DNA of 64,000 nt from Sphingobacterium tenebrionis (GCF_037126265.1 NZ_JAYLLN010000001.1:209146-273145); one strand, 5' to 3'; positions 46,306 to 55,584 are shown, counted from the stretch's first letter. Numbers and translations are program-made. The notes: generated by a model not told the origin, from the sequence alone.

Positions 46306-46773
46306 TTAGTTTGAGTACACTCCACTTTTGTCCAGATAGATTTCACTCCTTCCATTCTGGAAAACCTCATCAATAGGTGCAAAAACATCGATTAGATCCT
46401 CGCGATAACCTTCCAATAAAAATTCTATGCTCTCTGGACTAACCTTATACATGTTATAGATAGCATCCTCCTCCAGGAAACTGATGTCCGATTTGAGCAG
46501 GTTGACTTCATATCTTTTAAATAGTTCAATTGCTGAAGCCTTGTCTATCTTTACGAGGTTTTTTGCCGAGAGATCAAAGCTTTGCATTTCTTTCTGCAAT
46601 TTCTCCGAATACCTATTAGTGAGGTATTTTAGGTATAGATCTCTGTCTGCTGTCCTTAGGGCTTCATTTCTGTAAGCGATCTTCTCCGGAGACATGTCGA
46701 ACTCAAATAGTTCAGGTTGTTCTTTATAATGGAAATGCTCATTGAATTTTTCCAATCTTTCATCCAAGGTCAT
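46306..46773 (-). CDS. Hypothetical small acidic protein
   Basis: 155 residues from ATG 46773 (an in-frame TTG at 46827 is less likely). Soluble, charged and predicted mostly helical; no motif recognised. It is isolated, with gene-poor sequence on both sides (about 870 bases left, 800 right). It lies in a region where other frames look decayed, so it may be a remnant of accessory DNA. Confidence 0.5.
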   Translation of the reverse strand: MTLDERLEKFNEHFHYKEQPELFEFDMSPEKIAYRNEALRTADRDLYLKYLTNRYSEKLQKEMQSFDLSAKNLVKIDKASAIELFKRYEVNLLKSDISFLEEDAIYNMYKVSPESIEFLLEGYREDLIDVFAPIDEVFQNGRSEIYLDKSGVYSN

Positions 46774-47454
46774 ATTTTTTCTTTGTTCATGGTTCTGAGG
46801 CCAAATTAGATAAAAAATCCGAACCAATTTACATGAACAAATACTTTTTTTTCAGGACAAAATACCTAGGTAACCGCTGATTTTAAACCAAGGACTTAAG
46901 TGGGGCTCAGGTGCTTGAACTAAACATTCCACGATATTCATACCTATAGTGAAATTGAATATCACCTTTCCATTATTGTCCTACCATTTCAACACAAATG
47001 TACATATTGAATACGGCCTTGAATGATTTAAAATCAAGTGCTGGTCCTGGTTAATGGTTGCCAGCTCCCTATGGGTAGATGGAACAACTTATTTTCCATT
47101 TCGGGGATAGATCGGAGCTGAACCCCCAAGTAGGATTATCGCTATTGCCAGGAGTGCCCAGGATCCGGAATTCCCAAAAGCGAAACAGTATTTGTGCCCA
47201 GCGTCCGAAGTGTAATAAGCAGTACACCAGAAGTCCCACTACATCCAATCGGGACTTATAACCAAAATCATTCTCCGAGCAATAACCGAGCCTTTCAGAT
47301 ATTGGCGTCAAAAACCGATAAGGACAAAGATTCTTCTAGAAAATTACCTTTTTTTAGGGACTATGGTGCCTATCTATCGGAACTCGAAAAGATCATTATC
47401 CACTGTTGGGCAAGAGCCATCCCTTGGTTATAAAATGCACCTGCCAAAAACCGG
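46774..47454. other. Gene-poor stretch
   Basis: About 680 bases with no supportable gene. One plus-strand frame ending near 47433 (phrase FFRDYGAYLSELEKIII) looks protein-like but has no usable start and no recognised family. Confidence 0.4.
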
Positions 47455-47493
47455 AAAAGGAGTATGGGAAAATATTTCCCCATACTCCTTTTT
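47455..47493. terminator. Bidirectional terminator after the tail-specific protease gene
   Basis: Stem GGAGTATGGG (47459-47468) / CCCATACTCC (47479-47488), flanked by AAAA on the left and TTTTT on the right, so it can end transcription either way. On the minus strand it follows the protease stop by about 90 bases. Confidence 0.8.
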
Positions 47494-47580
47494 AATCCAA
47501 CAATAAGCGTCCTTTGCGGTACCATTGCTTGCAGCGGCAGCCATTTTTATGAACGAACGGTCAAGCTGCCCGCTGTTGAT

Positions 47581-49695
47581 TTATTTCTTCAGATTGATAA
47601 AGTCCACCATGATCTTCGCACTTTCATCCAGAACGAAATCGTATTCTATCTTGGGTTGTGGTTGGCCCTCTTCCCACAATGGTTTTCCCTCGAAAGCTAA
47701 TTGCTTATTGATCCTATCACGTAATTTCAAACGGTTCTTTTCTCGTTCAGCCTTCAGTTCCGCTTCATTCAGGCTTACGGATGGCATCTGTTCCGCTCTA
47801 TTGAATTCCTCGATATCTTCCAATAGGAAACTGTAGGCTGGTGATTTCTGAACACGGGCCTTATGCAGGGCTTCCAATTTGCTGTTGGTTCCCGTCAGTT
47901 CCCGGATCTTTGAAAAATTGGTCGGTTTGATCTGGTCCCAGGGCAATGCCGAAGGCTCTGAACTTTCTCCGAATTTCTCCGCGGTATACTGGGTCGGAAA
48001 TGTGACATCCGGGGTGACCCCCTTATGTTGGGTGCTGCTTCCGTTGATACGGTAGAATTTACCCATCGTGATATTGATCTGCCCAAATTCAGGTGCTCCA
48101 TTAGGGGTATCCGGATCATTGTTACCAGCTGCTTTGATCAAAATCTTATTGGTTGCTGATATAAATCGGGACATATCCACCGCACTCTGAACCGTACCTT
48201 TACCATAGGAGGTTGAGCCAAGGATGACACCACGACCATAATCCTGGATGGCACCTGCGAAAATCTCTGAGGCCGATGCCGAGAAACGGTTGATGATCAC
48301 ACCAAACGGACCTTCCCAGGCCAGGCCCGGTTCTTCGTCACTATCCACCTGGACGCGGTTCCTGGTATCACGAACCTGTACAACAGGTCCTTTGTCGATG
48401 AACAATCCGGTAAGTTCTACAGCTTCTACCAATGAGCCACCGCCATTGTTCCTCAGGTCCATTACGATAGCGTCGACCCCATCGCGTTTCAGGCTGTCGA
48501 TGATCAATCGGACATCTCGGGTGGTACTCTTATAATCCGGGTCCCCTCGTCGGACTGCCTCAAAATCTATATAGAATTTCGGAAGGTCGATGATACCAAC
48601 TTTATAGGCCTTTCCATCCGTTCCTTTCACTGTTTGGATCTTACGTTTTGCGGATTCCTCCGAAAGGACGATCTTCTCACGGGTTAGTGTGACTGTTTTT
48701 GGCGGGGTGGACAATGCCGCTCCGGCAGGTAGAACCTTCAGGCGGACAACCGTTCCTTTCTTACCTTTGATTTTTGCGACCGCCGCATCCAAGCGCCATC
48801 CGATAATATCCTCGAACTCACCGTTTCCTTGTGCTACTGCAACAATGCGGTCATTGATCTGCAGGGATTTTTCCTTAAATGCAGGGCCTCCGGCGATGAT
48901 CATCTTGATGGTCACCATTTCGTTTTCCATCTGCAATTGGGCACCGATACCCTCCAGCGTGTTAGACATGCTCTCGTTGAAACCTTGTGCCAAGGATGGG
49001 TTAAAATAGTTTGTGTGCGGATCCACAGCGTCCGTAAAAGAAGTCATGATCACTTGGAATGCATCATTGGCATTCGTTTTTTTGATCTGGGATATCAAGT
49101 TGTTGTAACGGCTGCGCAAGGACTCCTTGCTTTTATCCAGGTCGAACTTTGCTGAATCCGTTGATGCCAACTTTAGGTTCAGAAGATCATACTTGACCCT
49201 TTTGCGCCATTGGTCCTTCACCTCTGCAGCGGTTCTGAACCAAGGTAGTTTCTCACGAAAGCTGGTGTAGTTTTCATCCAAGGTAAAATCGTGGACTGCA
49301 TCGATCTGTGCCAAGGCATAGTTCATGGCCTGAAGATAGCGGTCCACATATTTGCTGAAAATGTAGAAGGTGCTTGTGAGGTCCCCTTTTCGGAAATCCT
49401 GGGAAATGCTGTTCTTGTACTGTTGGAAGTCATCGATGTCCGATTGCAGCAGATAGTTTTTTCCTGGATCAATTGTCTCGATGAGGTTGTTGTAGATTAT
49501 GTTCGACAGGGAATCGTTCATGGTGGCTTTCTTATAGCTGACATTCTCCAGAAGATTCGCAACCTCCTTTGCTATGATTTCATGCTGTGTGGTCGGCCTC
49601 AGCTCCATTCCCTGCTTCTCCAGGTTTACTCGTGGTTTTGCGCCGCAAGCGACCACTGAAATCAACGCGAGACAAAAAATAAGATTTTTAAACAT
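47581..49695 (-). CDS. prc: Carboxy-terminal processing protease (Prc/Tsp family)
   Basis: 704-residue periplasmic serine protease of family S41. A lipoprotein signal peptide ends at Cys17 (SVVACGAK). N-terminal helical domain, PDZ domain about 225-330 (IGAQLQMENEMVTIKMIIAGGPA...INDRIVAV), then the S41 core with MDLRNNGGGSLVEAVEL, the nucleophile Ser in NRFSASASEIFAGAIQDY, and the Lys in GSTSYGKGTVQS, forming the Ser-Lys dyad. A DUF3340-like C-terminal domain is present, as in E. coli Prc. It degrades or trims envelope proteins, possibly including murein hydrolases. Confidence 0.94.
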   Translation of the reverse strand: MFKNLIFCLALISVVACGAKPRVNLEKQGMELRPTTQHEIIAKEVANLLENVSYKKATMNDSLSNIIYNNLIETIDPGKNYLLQSDIDDFQQYKNSISQDFRKGDLTSTFYIFSKYVDRYLQAMNYALAQIDAVHDFTLDENYTSFREKLPWFRTAAEVKDQWRKRVKYDLLNLKLASTDSAKFDLDKSKESLRSRYNNLISQIKKTNANDAFQVIMTSFTDAVDPHTNYFNPSLAQGFNESMSNTLEGIGAQLQMENEMVTIKMIIAGGPAFKEKSLQINDRIVAVAQGNGEFEDIIGWRLDAAVAKIKGKKGTVVRLKVLPAGAALSTPPKTVTLTREKIVLSEESAKRKIQTVKGTDGKAYKVGIIDLPKFYIDFEAVRRGDPDYKSTTRDVRLIIDSLKRDGVDAIVMDLRNNGGGSLVEAVELTGLFIDKGPVVQVRDTRNRVQVDSDEEPGLAWEGPFGVIINRFSASASEIFAGAIQDYGRGVILGSTSYGKGTVQSAVDMSRFISATNKILIKAAGNNDPDTPNGAPEFGQINITMGKFYRINGSSTQHKGVTPDVTFPTQYTAEKFGESSEPSALPWDQIKPTNFSKIRELTGTNSKLEALHKARVQKSPAYSFLLEDIEEFNRAEQMPSVSLNEAELKAEREKNRLKLRDRINKQLAFEGKPLWEEGQPQPKIEYDFVLDESAKIMVDFINLKK

Positions 49696-49963
49696 ATATG
49701 TTCCTGACTTTAGATGTAATTATTTCCTTGTTTTATCAAAATATGTTAAAATTAATCAAAATTTCAACAATCCTGCGTTGCCACAACGTAAAATAATCAT
49801 GCCAATTGTCAAAAATTCGTGGTTTTAAGTTTATTTAACCAAAAATCGCCATTCATTCTCACATTCCTCCATACTGGGTCAGGTGATGTCTATACGGATG
49901 GGTTAATGTGGGCTGAAAAAGGACATGGGTATTTGGACAGCACTGTTATAGGGCGGCGAGGCT

Positions 49964-51070
49964 TCAAGGGAAGACTTCTCGGCGCAATCGCCAATAGTCC
50001 ACTAGAGCGGATTCTGCTTCTTTATAATCCCCCAATTTCATATAGGTGTCCCCCAGTTTATCGGAGATGGCCAACTGAAGGATTTTATTGTTCTCCCGAT
50101 TGGCCATGGACATGGCTCTTTCCAGTTCCAGTTTGGCCACACTATAATTCTGCTGGACATACTTGGAATACCCCAGCATATATTCCATTTCGGCCAAATC
50201 GTTCTGGTAATCCCTGGAAATGGCAAGCTCCCGGGCCTGGATAAGGAACCACTGCGCCTGGGTGTGTTTGTTCTGAATCTGGTAGATCCTTGCCAAACTT
50301 GTCCATGCGTTGACTTTTCCCATGGTATCCTTGATCTTATTGTATAGGGGGATGGCCTTTCTGATGATCGTGTTCTCCGCTGCACGGTAATTCCTGCGGT
50401 CCGCCTCGCTGCGTGCTATGGCGACTAGGATATCAGCCTGGTCCTTTATATCTCTGTTGATGGATGCACTGCTCAAGTAGCTCTCCTGCAGGGCAGTGGC
50501 TCCATTGTTGTCCCCGATATACAGCAGGGTGTTTGATAGGTTGAACTGGAGCGCCATACGTTCGGATCCGGGCTGCAGACCGCTCATTCCGGACCTCAGG
50601 ACTGAAATGGCCTTGGATGTCTCCCTGTTCCTAAGAAGTTCAAGGGCAAATTCGTTGGCGATCCCTGCTGCCAGGGGCCTGTTGTTGTTCTGTTGTAGTT
50701 TATTGATCAATTCCTCCCATTGCTCTGTGGAGCTGGGCAATGGTTTGATGTTCTGAAGGATATACCCTTTGTTGGAGGTGCTCCTAAATCCTTCAATGAG
50801 TTTTTGGTAATCCAGATGGTGAGAAATGGAGTCAAAGAAGTCGGATTTCTCCCTATAAGTATCCACCAGTACCTCTTGCTGGCTCCTTGGTGCAGGGAGA
50901 ACGTATACTTCGGGACCAATGCCATCGAAGTCTGTGTTGTACTTTGTGACAAATCCAGATGGGTCCAAGGGTACCATGCCAGGTGTCTGGGCATGCGCCA
51001 TCATCCCTATGATACAGGTGCCCACCAAGGCCAGCCAATATTTTTTCGATAAATCCGGAATATAATTCAT
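49964..51070 (-). CDS. Secreted TPR protein divergent from the AraC gene
   Basis: 368 residues with signal peptide (about 1-28, MAHAQ). Residues about 30-75 are Pro/Asp-rich; the rest forms tandem TPRs (NEFALELLRNRETSKAISVL, LQFNLSNTLLYIGD, AWTSLARIYQIQ, YMLGYSKYVQQNYSVAKLELERAM, KLGDTYMKLGDYKEAESAL). ATG 51070 is preferred over a TTG three codons earlier. It lacks the TM and HTH that TPR-type Bacteroidota regulators carry. It is transcribed away from the AraC regulator 213 bases to the right, so the two may share control. Confidence 0.75.
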   Translation of the reverse strand: MNYIPDLSKKYWLALVGTCIIGMMAHAQTPGMVPLDPSGFVTKYNTDFDGIGPEVYVLPAPRSQQEVLVDTYREKSDFFDSISHHLDYQKLIEGFRSTSNKGYILQNIKPLPSSTEQWEELINKLQQNNNRPLAAGIANEFALELLRNRETSKAISVLRSGMSGLQPGSERMALQFNLSNTLLYIGDNNGATALQESYLSSASINRDIKDQADILVAIARSEADRRNYRAAENTIIRKAIPLYNKIKDTMGKVNAWTSLARIYQIQNKHTQAQWFLIQARELAISRDYQNDLAEMEYMLGYSKYVQQNYSVAKLELERAMSMANRENNKILQLAISDKLGDTYMKLGDYKEAESALVDYWRLRREVFP

Positions 51071-51283
51071 ATGGTCCAAATCTACAAAAAAATGTACTCA
51101 GTAGGAAAATTGCATATTGGCGATGGATGTCCCAACTGGTTAGCTTACAGAAAAATCACTTTTCAGGTTATCGGTTATGTCTTACGCGCGGAATCCCGGT
51201 GACAAGGCTCATACAAAAGAATGATCCATGCTATTGACTGGATGTATAAATAATCGGATGTTTGATCCATAAACCTTATAAGA

Positions 51284-52114
51284 ATGGAATTCGGAATCAG
51301 AGAGATTACTTCGGGGGATCCGGTCGTTTCGGGCCTGCCACAGGACTGGCAGGACTCCCTGTACAAGATCCTGTTCATCAATGAATCCGGCTGCAGCCTA
51401 AGGGTTAACGGAAAAAAACTGGAGCTAGAACCCCTAAGCCTGGTCTTCCTTGCAAAAGGCATAGGGATTGCCCCTTGCAAAGGGGAGTCACGGATTTTCC
51501 AGATGCTCTATTTCTCCCAGGGGTTTGCTGCCCGGACCGAGGATGAACTTTCCTTTTTGCTGAGCTTTGGACCACTTCAGAAAAGTTTGCAGGGGTATAC
51601 CATATTGAAGCTCACAGAACAATATTCGAGTTACTACCATTTAATGGTCAGCCATCTGGAAATGGCAAGGTGCAATTACAACCGTGCCATCTACCGGGAT
51701 CTTGCCTTCAATATGGTAAGGCAGATCCTGTTGATGGGACATATCTATCTGCAGCAGTCTGAGTATGCTCCAGTGCACTCTGCCGATAACGAGTCCAGAC
51801 TGGTCAGCGAGTTCCGTATCCTTGTCCAGAAGTCAGTCAAGAGAGAGAGAAAGGTTTCCGGATATGCCGACCAGCTCAAGGTAAGCCAGCGTAAACTCAC
51901 GCAGATCACCAAGAGGATAACAGGCAGGACCCCTAAGGAGCTGATCAACGAGCATCTGGGTGACCTGGAAAAACGGATGCTAGCCGATGGGGACAGGAGC
52001 ATAAAGCAGATTGCCTGGGACCTTGGCTTCAGGGATGTGAACAATTTCAGTGCCTCATTTTCCAAAAGGTTCGGTATATCACCCAAGGAATTCAGGAAAA
52101 AATGGAGATTGTAA
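51284..52114 (+). CDS. AraC-family transcriptional regulator
   Basis: 276-residue regulator with an N-terminal cupin-like sensing half (about 20-110) and a C-terminal double helix-turn-helix (about 180-276): VSGYADQLKVSQRKLTQITKRITG, then SIKQIAWDLGFRDVNNFSASFSKRFGISPKEFRK, the standard AraC signature. It stands directly upstream of, and in line with, the chaperone-usher-like genes and is the obvious candidate to control them. The ligand is unknown. Confidence 0.9.
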   Translation: MEFGIREITSGDPVVSGLPQDWQDSLYKILFINESGCSLRVNGKKLELEPLSLVFLAKGIGIAPCKGESRIFQMLYFSQGFAARTEDELSFLLSFGPLQKSLQGYTILKLTEQYSSYYHLMVSHLEMARCNYNRAIYRDLAFNMVRQILLMGHIYLQQSEYAPVHSADNESRLVSEFRILVQKSVKRERKVSGYADQLKVSQRKLTQITKRITGRTPKELINEHLGDLEKRMLADGDRSIKQIAWDLGFRDVNNFSASFSKRFGISPKEFRKKWRL

Positions 52115-52193
52115 CATTTGTGGGTCAAATCGATTTTTTTTTTATCCGGTGGGCCCATGTGATGAAAAAAAACTATATTTAGTCAATCAGAAA

Positions 52194-52200
52194 AAGGAGG
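52194..52200 (+). promoter_or_regulatory. Strong Shine-Dalgarno before pilin-like gene 1
   Basis: AAGGAGG four bases before ATG 52205. Such a complete SD is unusual in Bacteroidota, where the anti-SD is thought to be largely masked in the ribosome. It may make translation of this gene respond to ribosome state. Confidence 0.6.
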
Positions 52201-52204
52201 GGAA

Positions 52205-52735
52205 ATGAACAGGATCATATTATCTTTGTTGTTGTTGATCGGAGCCGGCATCATGGTTTCCAATGGGCAGAGCGTAAGGTTGAACATCGTACTGAACCGC
52301 GTCCAGAACCTCACCATCCATCCACAGCAGGAGCAGATCACGCTCTCATATTCCAATATGGATGATTATAGGCAGGGGGTCCAGAGCCTACAACTTGCCC
52401 ATATTTCTCTGTTCAGTACCGAGGCATTTGAGGTCAAGGTCAAACTTGCCAACTCCGAGTTCATCAGTCTGGATAGCGGACCAGGTCGCAGACATCCGCT
52501 CTCTGGAATCAGGATGAACGCAAGGGCTGTCGTCCATGATGGGGACCTCTCGATGAACCAGGTCAGCCTGGATAACCGAGAGTCGGTCTTTATATCTTCC
52601 GGCCGTCCGAACCTCGGGGCCACATTCGATGTGACCTATATCGGTCCCAGCGGTAGCGACCTCCTTGACCTGGCATCCCAACAGCAGGCCCTCACACTGA
52701 CCAATGACATCCTGTACAGTATCGAGACCAGGTAG
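52205..52735 (+). CDS. Small secreted pilin-like subunit 1
   Basis: 176 residues with signal peptide ending at SNGQ (about 22). The mature start alternates hydrophobic residues (SVRLNIVLNRVQNLTI), as donor strands of fibre subunits do. Motif LSYSNMDDYRQGV at 47-59 recurs in the next small protein (63-75) and in the tip-like protein (233-245); the C-termini also match (FDVTYIG, then ILYSIETR). No mature cysteines. It is preceded by an unusually strong Shine-Dalgarno (AAGGAGG, 52194-52200) four bases before the ATG. Probably a minor or adaptor subunit. No known family was recognised. Confidence 0.68.
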   Translation: MNRIILSLLLLIGAGIMVSNGQSVRLNIVLNRVQNLTIHPQQEQITLSYSNMDDYRQGVQSLQLAHISLFSTEAFEVKVKLANSEFISLDSGPGRRHPLSGIRMNARAVVHDGDLSMNQVSLDNRESVFISSGRPNLGATFDVTYIGPSGSDLLDLASQQQALTLTNDILYSIETR

Positions 52736-52933
52736 GGCTCTTCAAGGTCCCCTTTGTGCAAATGGGGATTGTGGATGGTGGTACCTATGCTCTCAGTGAC
52801 ATTCCTGGAAATCGATCTGATGCCCATCCGGATGGTAGCGTACGTTTGTAGAGATGTGACTACAAAAATTCCAACGGAACGTTTTTCATAATTTTTAAGC
52901 ATAAAATCATACTTTTTTTTAGGCAGATACCTC

Positions 52934-52941
52934 TAGTTTTG
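52934..52941 (+). promoter_or_regulatory. Candidate -7 element for the major pilin-like gene
   Basis: TAGTTTTG agrees with TAnnTTTG, leaving a leader of about 70 bases before ATG 53019. The -33 region is a T-run without a clear TTTG, which would suit activator dependence (for instance the AraC protein). Confidence 0.4.
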
Positions 52942-53018
52942 CATCATCAATTTCAACCGGCATCCAAACATGGTAGGGTTGAAATAGAATCTTGAACAAA
53001 CTTAACTAGATAGAAAAA

Positions 53019-53609
53019 ATGAAAAAAATGATCCTGATCGCTGCAGTTATCCTAGCTGGCATCAACATGGTGAACGCGCAGACAACTTCCGGTAGCGCAA
53101 AAGTAAAAGTAAACGTTATCCTTAACCCTTTCCAGACCATCAGCATTGGTTCCGGTGCTGGGCAGGACGGTCCGGTGAGCAGTGGGTATGATGATGAGGT
53201 TACCTTGGAATATAAAAACACCCAGGACTACAACAATGGAGTGGAGAAGAACGTCCTAAGGCAGCTCAAAGTTTCATCCGTTGGCTCAGGTTATCAGGTG
53301 AACGCAACCCTTTCTGATGGGGCAAAGCTCAAGAAAGCCCAGGGGAGTGGTGAGGATCTAGTGGATGCCAGCCAGGTGCTGAAGATTGCCGTTGGCAATA
53401 AGCAGACCCTGGATGCTGCTGCAAACATGAGCTGGGGTCCATTCGGCAGCTCCAGCGGAGCGGAATCTTCCGTACTTGACCAGGAGATCGATGTAAAATA
53501 TATCGGAAAGCCGATCACGAATGCAGATCTTCTCAGAAAGATGTTGAACAACAAGGAATCCATTGCGAAATATTCAGTGGATGTGGTTTACACGATTGCT
53601 GCAAACTAA
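53019..53609 (+). CDS. Small secreted pilin-like subunit 2 (probable major subunit)
   Basis: 196 residues, signal peptide ending VNAQ (21). The mature N-terminus alternates (SAKVKVNVILNPFQTISI), then the shared motif LEYKNTQDYNNGV (63-75) and C-terminal IDVKYIG...VDVVYTIAAN, homologous to subunit 1 and to the C-terminal half of the 358-residue protein. Its own promoter candidate and the hairpin after its stop suggest it is made in excess, as major pilins are. Codon use is more A/T-biased (AAA, AAC, GTA) than its neighbours, consistent with high expression. Confidence 0.68.
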   Translation: MKKMILIAAVILAGINMVNAQTTSGSAKVKVNVILNPFQTISIGSGAGQDGPVSSGYDDEVTLEYKNTQDYNNGVEKNVLRQLKVSSVGSGYQVNATLSDGAKLKKAQGSGEDLVDASQVLKIAVGNKQTLDAAANMSWGPFGSSSGAESSVLDQEIDVKYIGKPITNADLLRKMLNNKESIAKYSVDVVYTIAAN

Positions 53610-53628
53610 TCATCCAAGAAGTTTTTCT

Positions 53629-53665
53629 GAAAAGCAGGGCCATTTGGGATGGATCCCTGCTTTTC
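53629..53665 (+). terminator. Attenuator-like hairpin after the major pilin-like gene
   Basis: 11-bp stem GAAAAGCAGGG (53629-53639) / CCCTGCTTTTC (53655-53665), 15-base loop, 20 bases after the gene stop. The T-run is short (four), so partial read-through into the chaperone gene is expected. Confidence 0.6.
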
Positions 53666-53693
53666 TGTATACCTGGTAAAATTATATTATAGC

Positions 53694-54506
53694 ATGAAAT
53701 TTATATACGTTTTCTGCCTAATGGTGCTCTCGGGGATTCATTGTGGCTACGCCCAGACAGGTCTTACTGCGGGTCCCCCCAGGATCTATTTTGTATCGGA
53801 GCAGGGACAGGAGCAGGTCCAGTTCGTGGAGGTGAGCAATCCAAGTGCGGACTACGAACTTCAGTTGGCCGTTTCGTTCGAGGACTGGTCCTATTCGGAA
53901 CTGGGCGAGAACCAGCTCTCAACGGGTGGGTCGCTTTCCAATTCATGTGCCGATTGGTTATCCGTTTCAGAAAAGTATTTTTCGCTCAAGCCCGGAGAAT
54001 CCAAACGTATCCAGCTCCGGATGAAGGTCCCGGAAAACGGGGTGGTGGATCCGGATGTTCCGGTTCATACAGCCATGCTGTTCATCACCCAGATGAACCC
54101 AAGGGCCCGCCAGGAACGGGATGGGGCGAATATCCGGCTTGCGGTCCGCTCAGGGATCAAGGTCTACCATAGATTTCCGGCAAGGGAGTCGATCGATCTG
54201 GAAGTCACCGATCTCAGGCCCATACTTCTGGATAGCCTTGGACGATACCTGGAGGTTAGTTTCCGCGTTGAGGGGAACGTTTGGGTCGAAGGAAGGATCA
54301 GGGCCGAGTTCCTGAACCAGCAGGATGGGAGCAAGACCCAATTGCAGGACATAAGTCTGTACAGCCTGCCGGGGGACCGAAGGAAACATTACATCCCGAT
54401 ACCCCAGGATCTCTCCAAGGGCAAGCACCTGGCTTCTGTGATGTTCCTTTTCGAGGACCAGGACCTGGTGAAGATCGCAGAAATCGAGTTCAATTCGGAG
54501 GAGTGA
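53694..54506 (+). CDS. PapD-like periplasmic pilus chaperone
   Basis: 270 residues from ATG 53694, giving a good signal peptide (cleavage about 21, GYAQ). Two Ig-like halves. The N-terminal domain begins GPPRIYF (27-33) like the first strand of fimbrial chaperones with its conserved Arg, and residues about 152-164 read RSGIKVYHRFPAR, matching the G1-strand and conserved Lys-x-x-Tyr-x-Arg signature of PapD/FimC. The second domain follows. Chaperones of this class hold unfolded subunits by donor-strand complementation in the periplasm. The stop is one base before the next ATG. Confidence 0.8.
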   Translation: MKFIYVFCLMVLSGIHCGYAQTGLTAGPPRIYFVSEQGQEQVQFVEVSNPSADYELQLAVSFEDWSYSELGENQLSTGGSLSNSCADWLSVSEKYFSLKPGESKRIQLRMKVPENGVVDPDVPVHTAMLFITQMNPRARQERDGANIRLAVRSGIKVYHRFPARESIDLEVTDLRPILLDSLGRYLEVSFRVEGNVWVEGRIRAEFLNQQDGSKTQLQDISLYSLPGDRRKHYIPIPQDLSKGKHLASVMFLFEDQDLVKIAEIEFNSEE

Positions 54507-54507
54507 G

Positions 54508-55584
54508 ATGGGTGGATGCTGCAGATCCTTCGTGGGTTTTATTTTCTTATACCTAGTGAACCTTGGCCAGTTGGGGGCTCAGGTACAGTTCACTGTGTGG
54601 TCGGATAATTATTTCCAGGTCAGTTCGTACCTTGGAAGGACCACTCCAGAGCGATTCAATTCCTTCCAGTTCAATATCTCCGGACAGAGCACCAATGTGC
54701 CCAGGTGGAGCATTGGGGTCAGGGTACTTGAACCGATCGTTCCCATTTCCGGAGGGCCCAACCGGTCGGGTAGGGCCTTCCCAAGCGAAAGGATTTCGCT
54801 GCAGTGGACCCTGGATGACAACCAGTCCGTTTTTTCCCTCGCCGGAATTGGAGCATCACGCAATCCGATTAAACTTCAATCCTCATCTGAGGTCCGGTTG
54901 ATCGAATCCTCCGGCCAGCCATTGGCTTCGCATGGATCTCATTATGTTCAGTACAGGCTTTTCGGCCTACTGAAGGTCGAGCCGGGCAAGTACCTGGAGG
55001 AGTACCTCAGTACGGACCAATATAGGCATATCAAGTACAGGATCCCATTGGTCTTCACACTGTATGATGCTCAGGGGAAGGTTTTGGGTATGCAGCGGGT
55101 GAACTATGAAATGCAGATGCCCCCCAACCTTAGCGATGGTGGAATGGTCGATGTAGAACCGGATTTCGGATTCTTTTTCTCTCCCCAGACTGCCACGGCG
55201 AATTTGGAGTTCAGGAATTCCAGAGATTATGCACAGGGGGTCTCCCTGACCATCAATGATGCCCTCAAAGTGAATTCCGCGACTGATTTCGAGGTCAGGG
55301 TCAGCTCGATGGATAGTGAATTCAGAGGGGTTAATTCGTCTTTTATTCCAGTTTCCATCCTTTCGGTTCAATTACTGCCGGGCCAAGGCGCGATAATTCA
55401 GTCGAACCCCAGGACTATAATCTCCCAAAACGAGTCCCTATTGGCAAGCTGTCTTTCCTCGGATAAGGGAGTCGAACGCAGATTCCATCTGGAGTACCAG
55501 GCAAAACCGACCATACAGCAGATCAAGGGGCTCTCCATGGGGAGCTATCAGGTCTCCATCCTCTATCTTTTATTACCCAGGTAA
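54508..55584 (+). CDS. Two-domain tip/adhesin-like subunit with a C-terminal pilin-like domain
   Basis: 358 residues: signal peptide (about 1-24), an N-terminal beta-rich domain (about 25-210) of unknown fold, and a C-terminal domain (about 215-358) homologous to the two small subunits. Shared features are LEFRNSRDYAQGV (233-245), a following LKVNSATDFEVRV, and the closing FHLEYQAKP...YQVSILYLLLPR. A receptor-like domain joined to a pilin domain recalls tip adhesins such as FimH. One base overlaps the next gene (TAATG). Confidence 0.7.
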   Translation: MGGCCRSFVGFIFLYLVNLGQLGAQVQFTVWSDNYFQVSSYLGRTTPERFNSFQFNISGQSTNVPRWSIGVRVLEPIVPISGGPNRSGRAFPSERISLQWTLDDNQSVFSLAGIGASRNPIKLQSSSEVRLIESSGQPLASHGSHYVQYRLFGLLKVEPGKYLEEYLSTDQYRHIKYRIPLVFTLYDAQGKVLGMQRVNYEMQMPPNLSDGGMVDVEPDFGFFFSPQTATANLEFRNSRDYAQGVSLTINDALKVNSATDFEVRVSSMDSEFRGVNSSFIPVSILSVQLLPGQGAIIQSNPRTIISQNESLLASCLSSDKGVERRFHLEYQAKPTIQQIKGLSMGSYQVSILYLLLPR

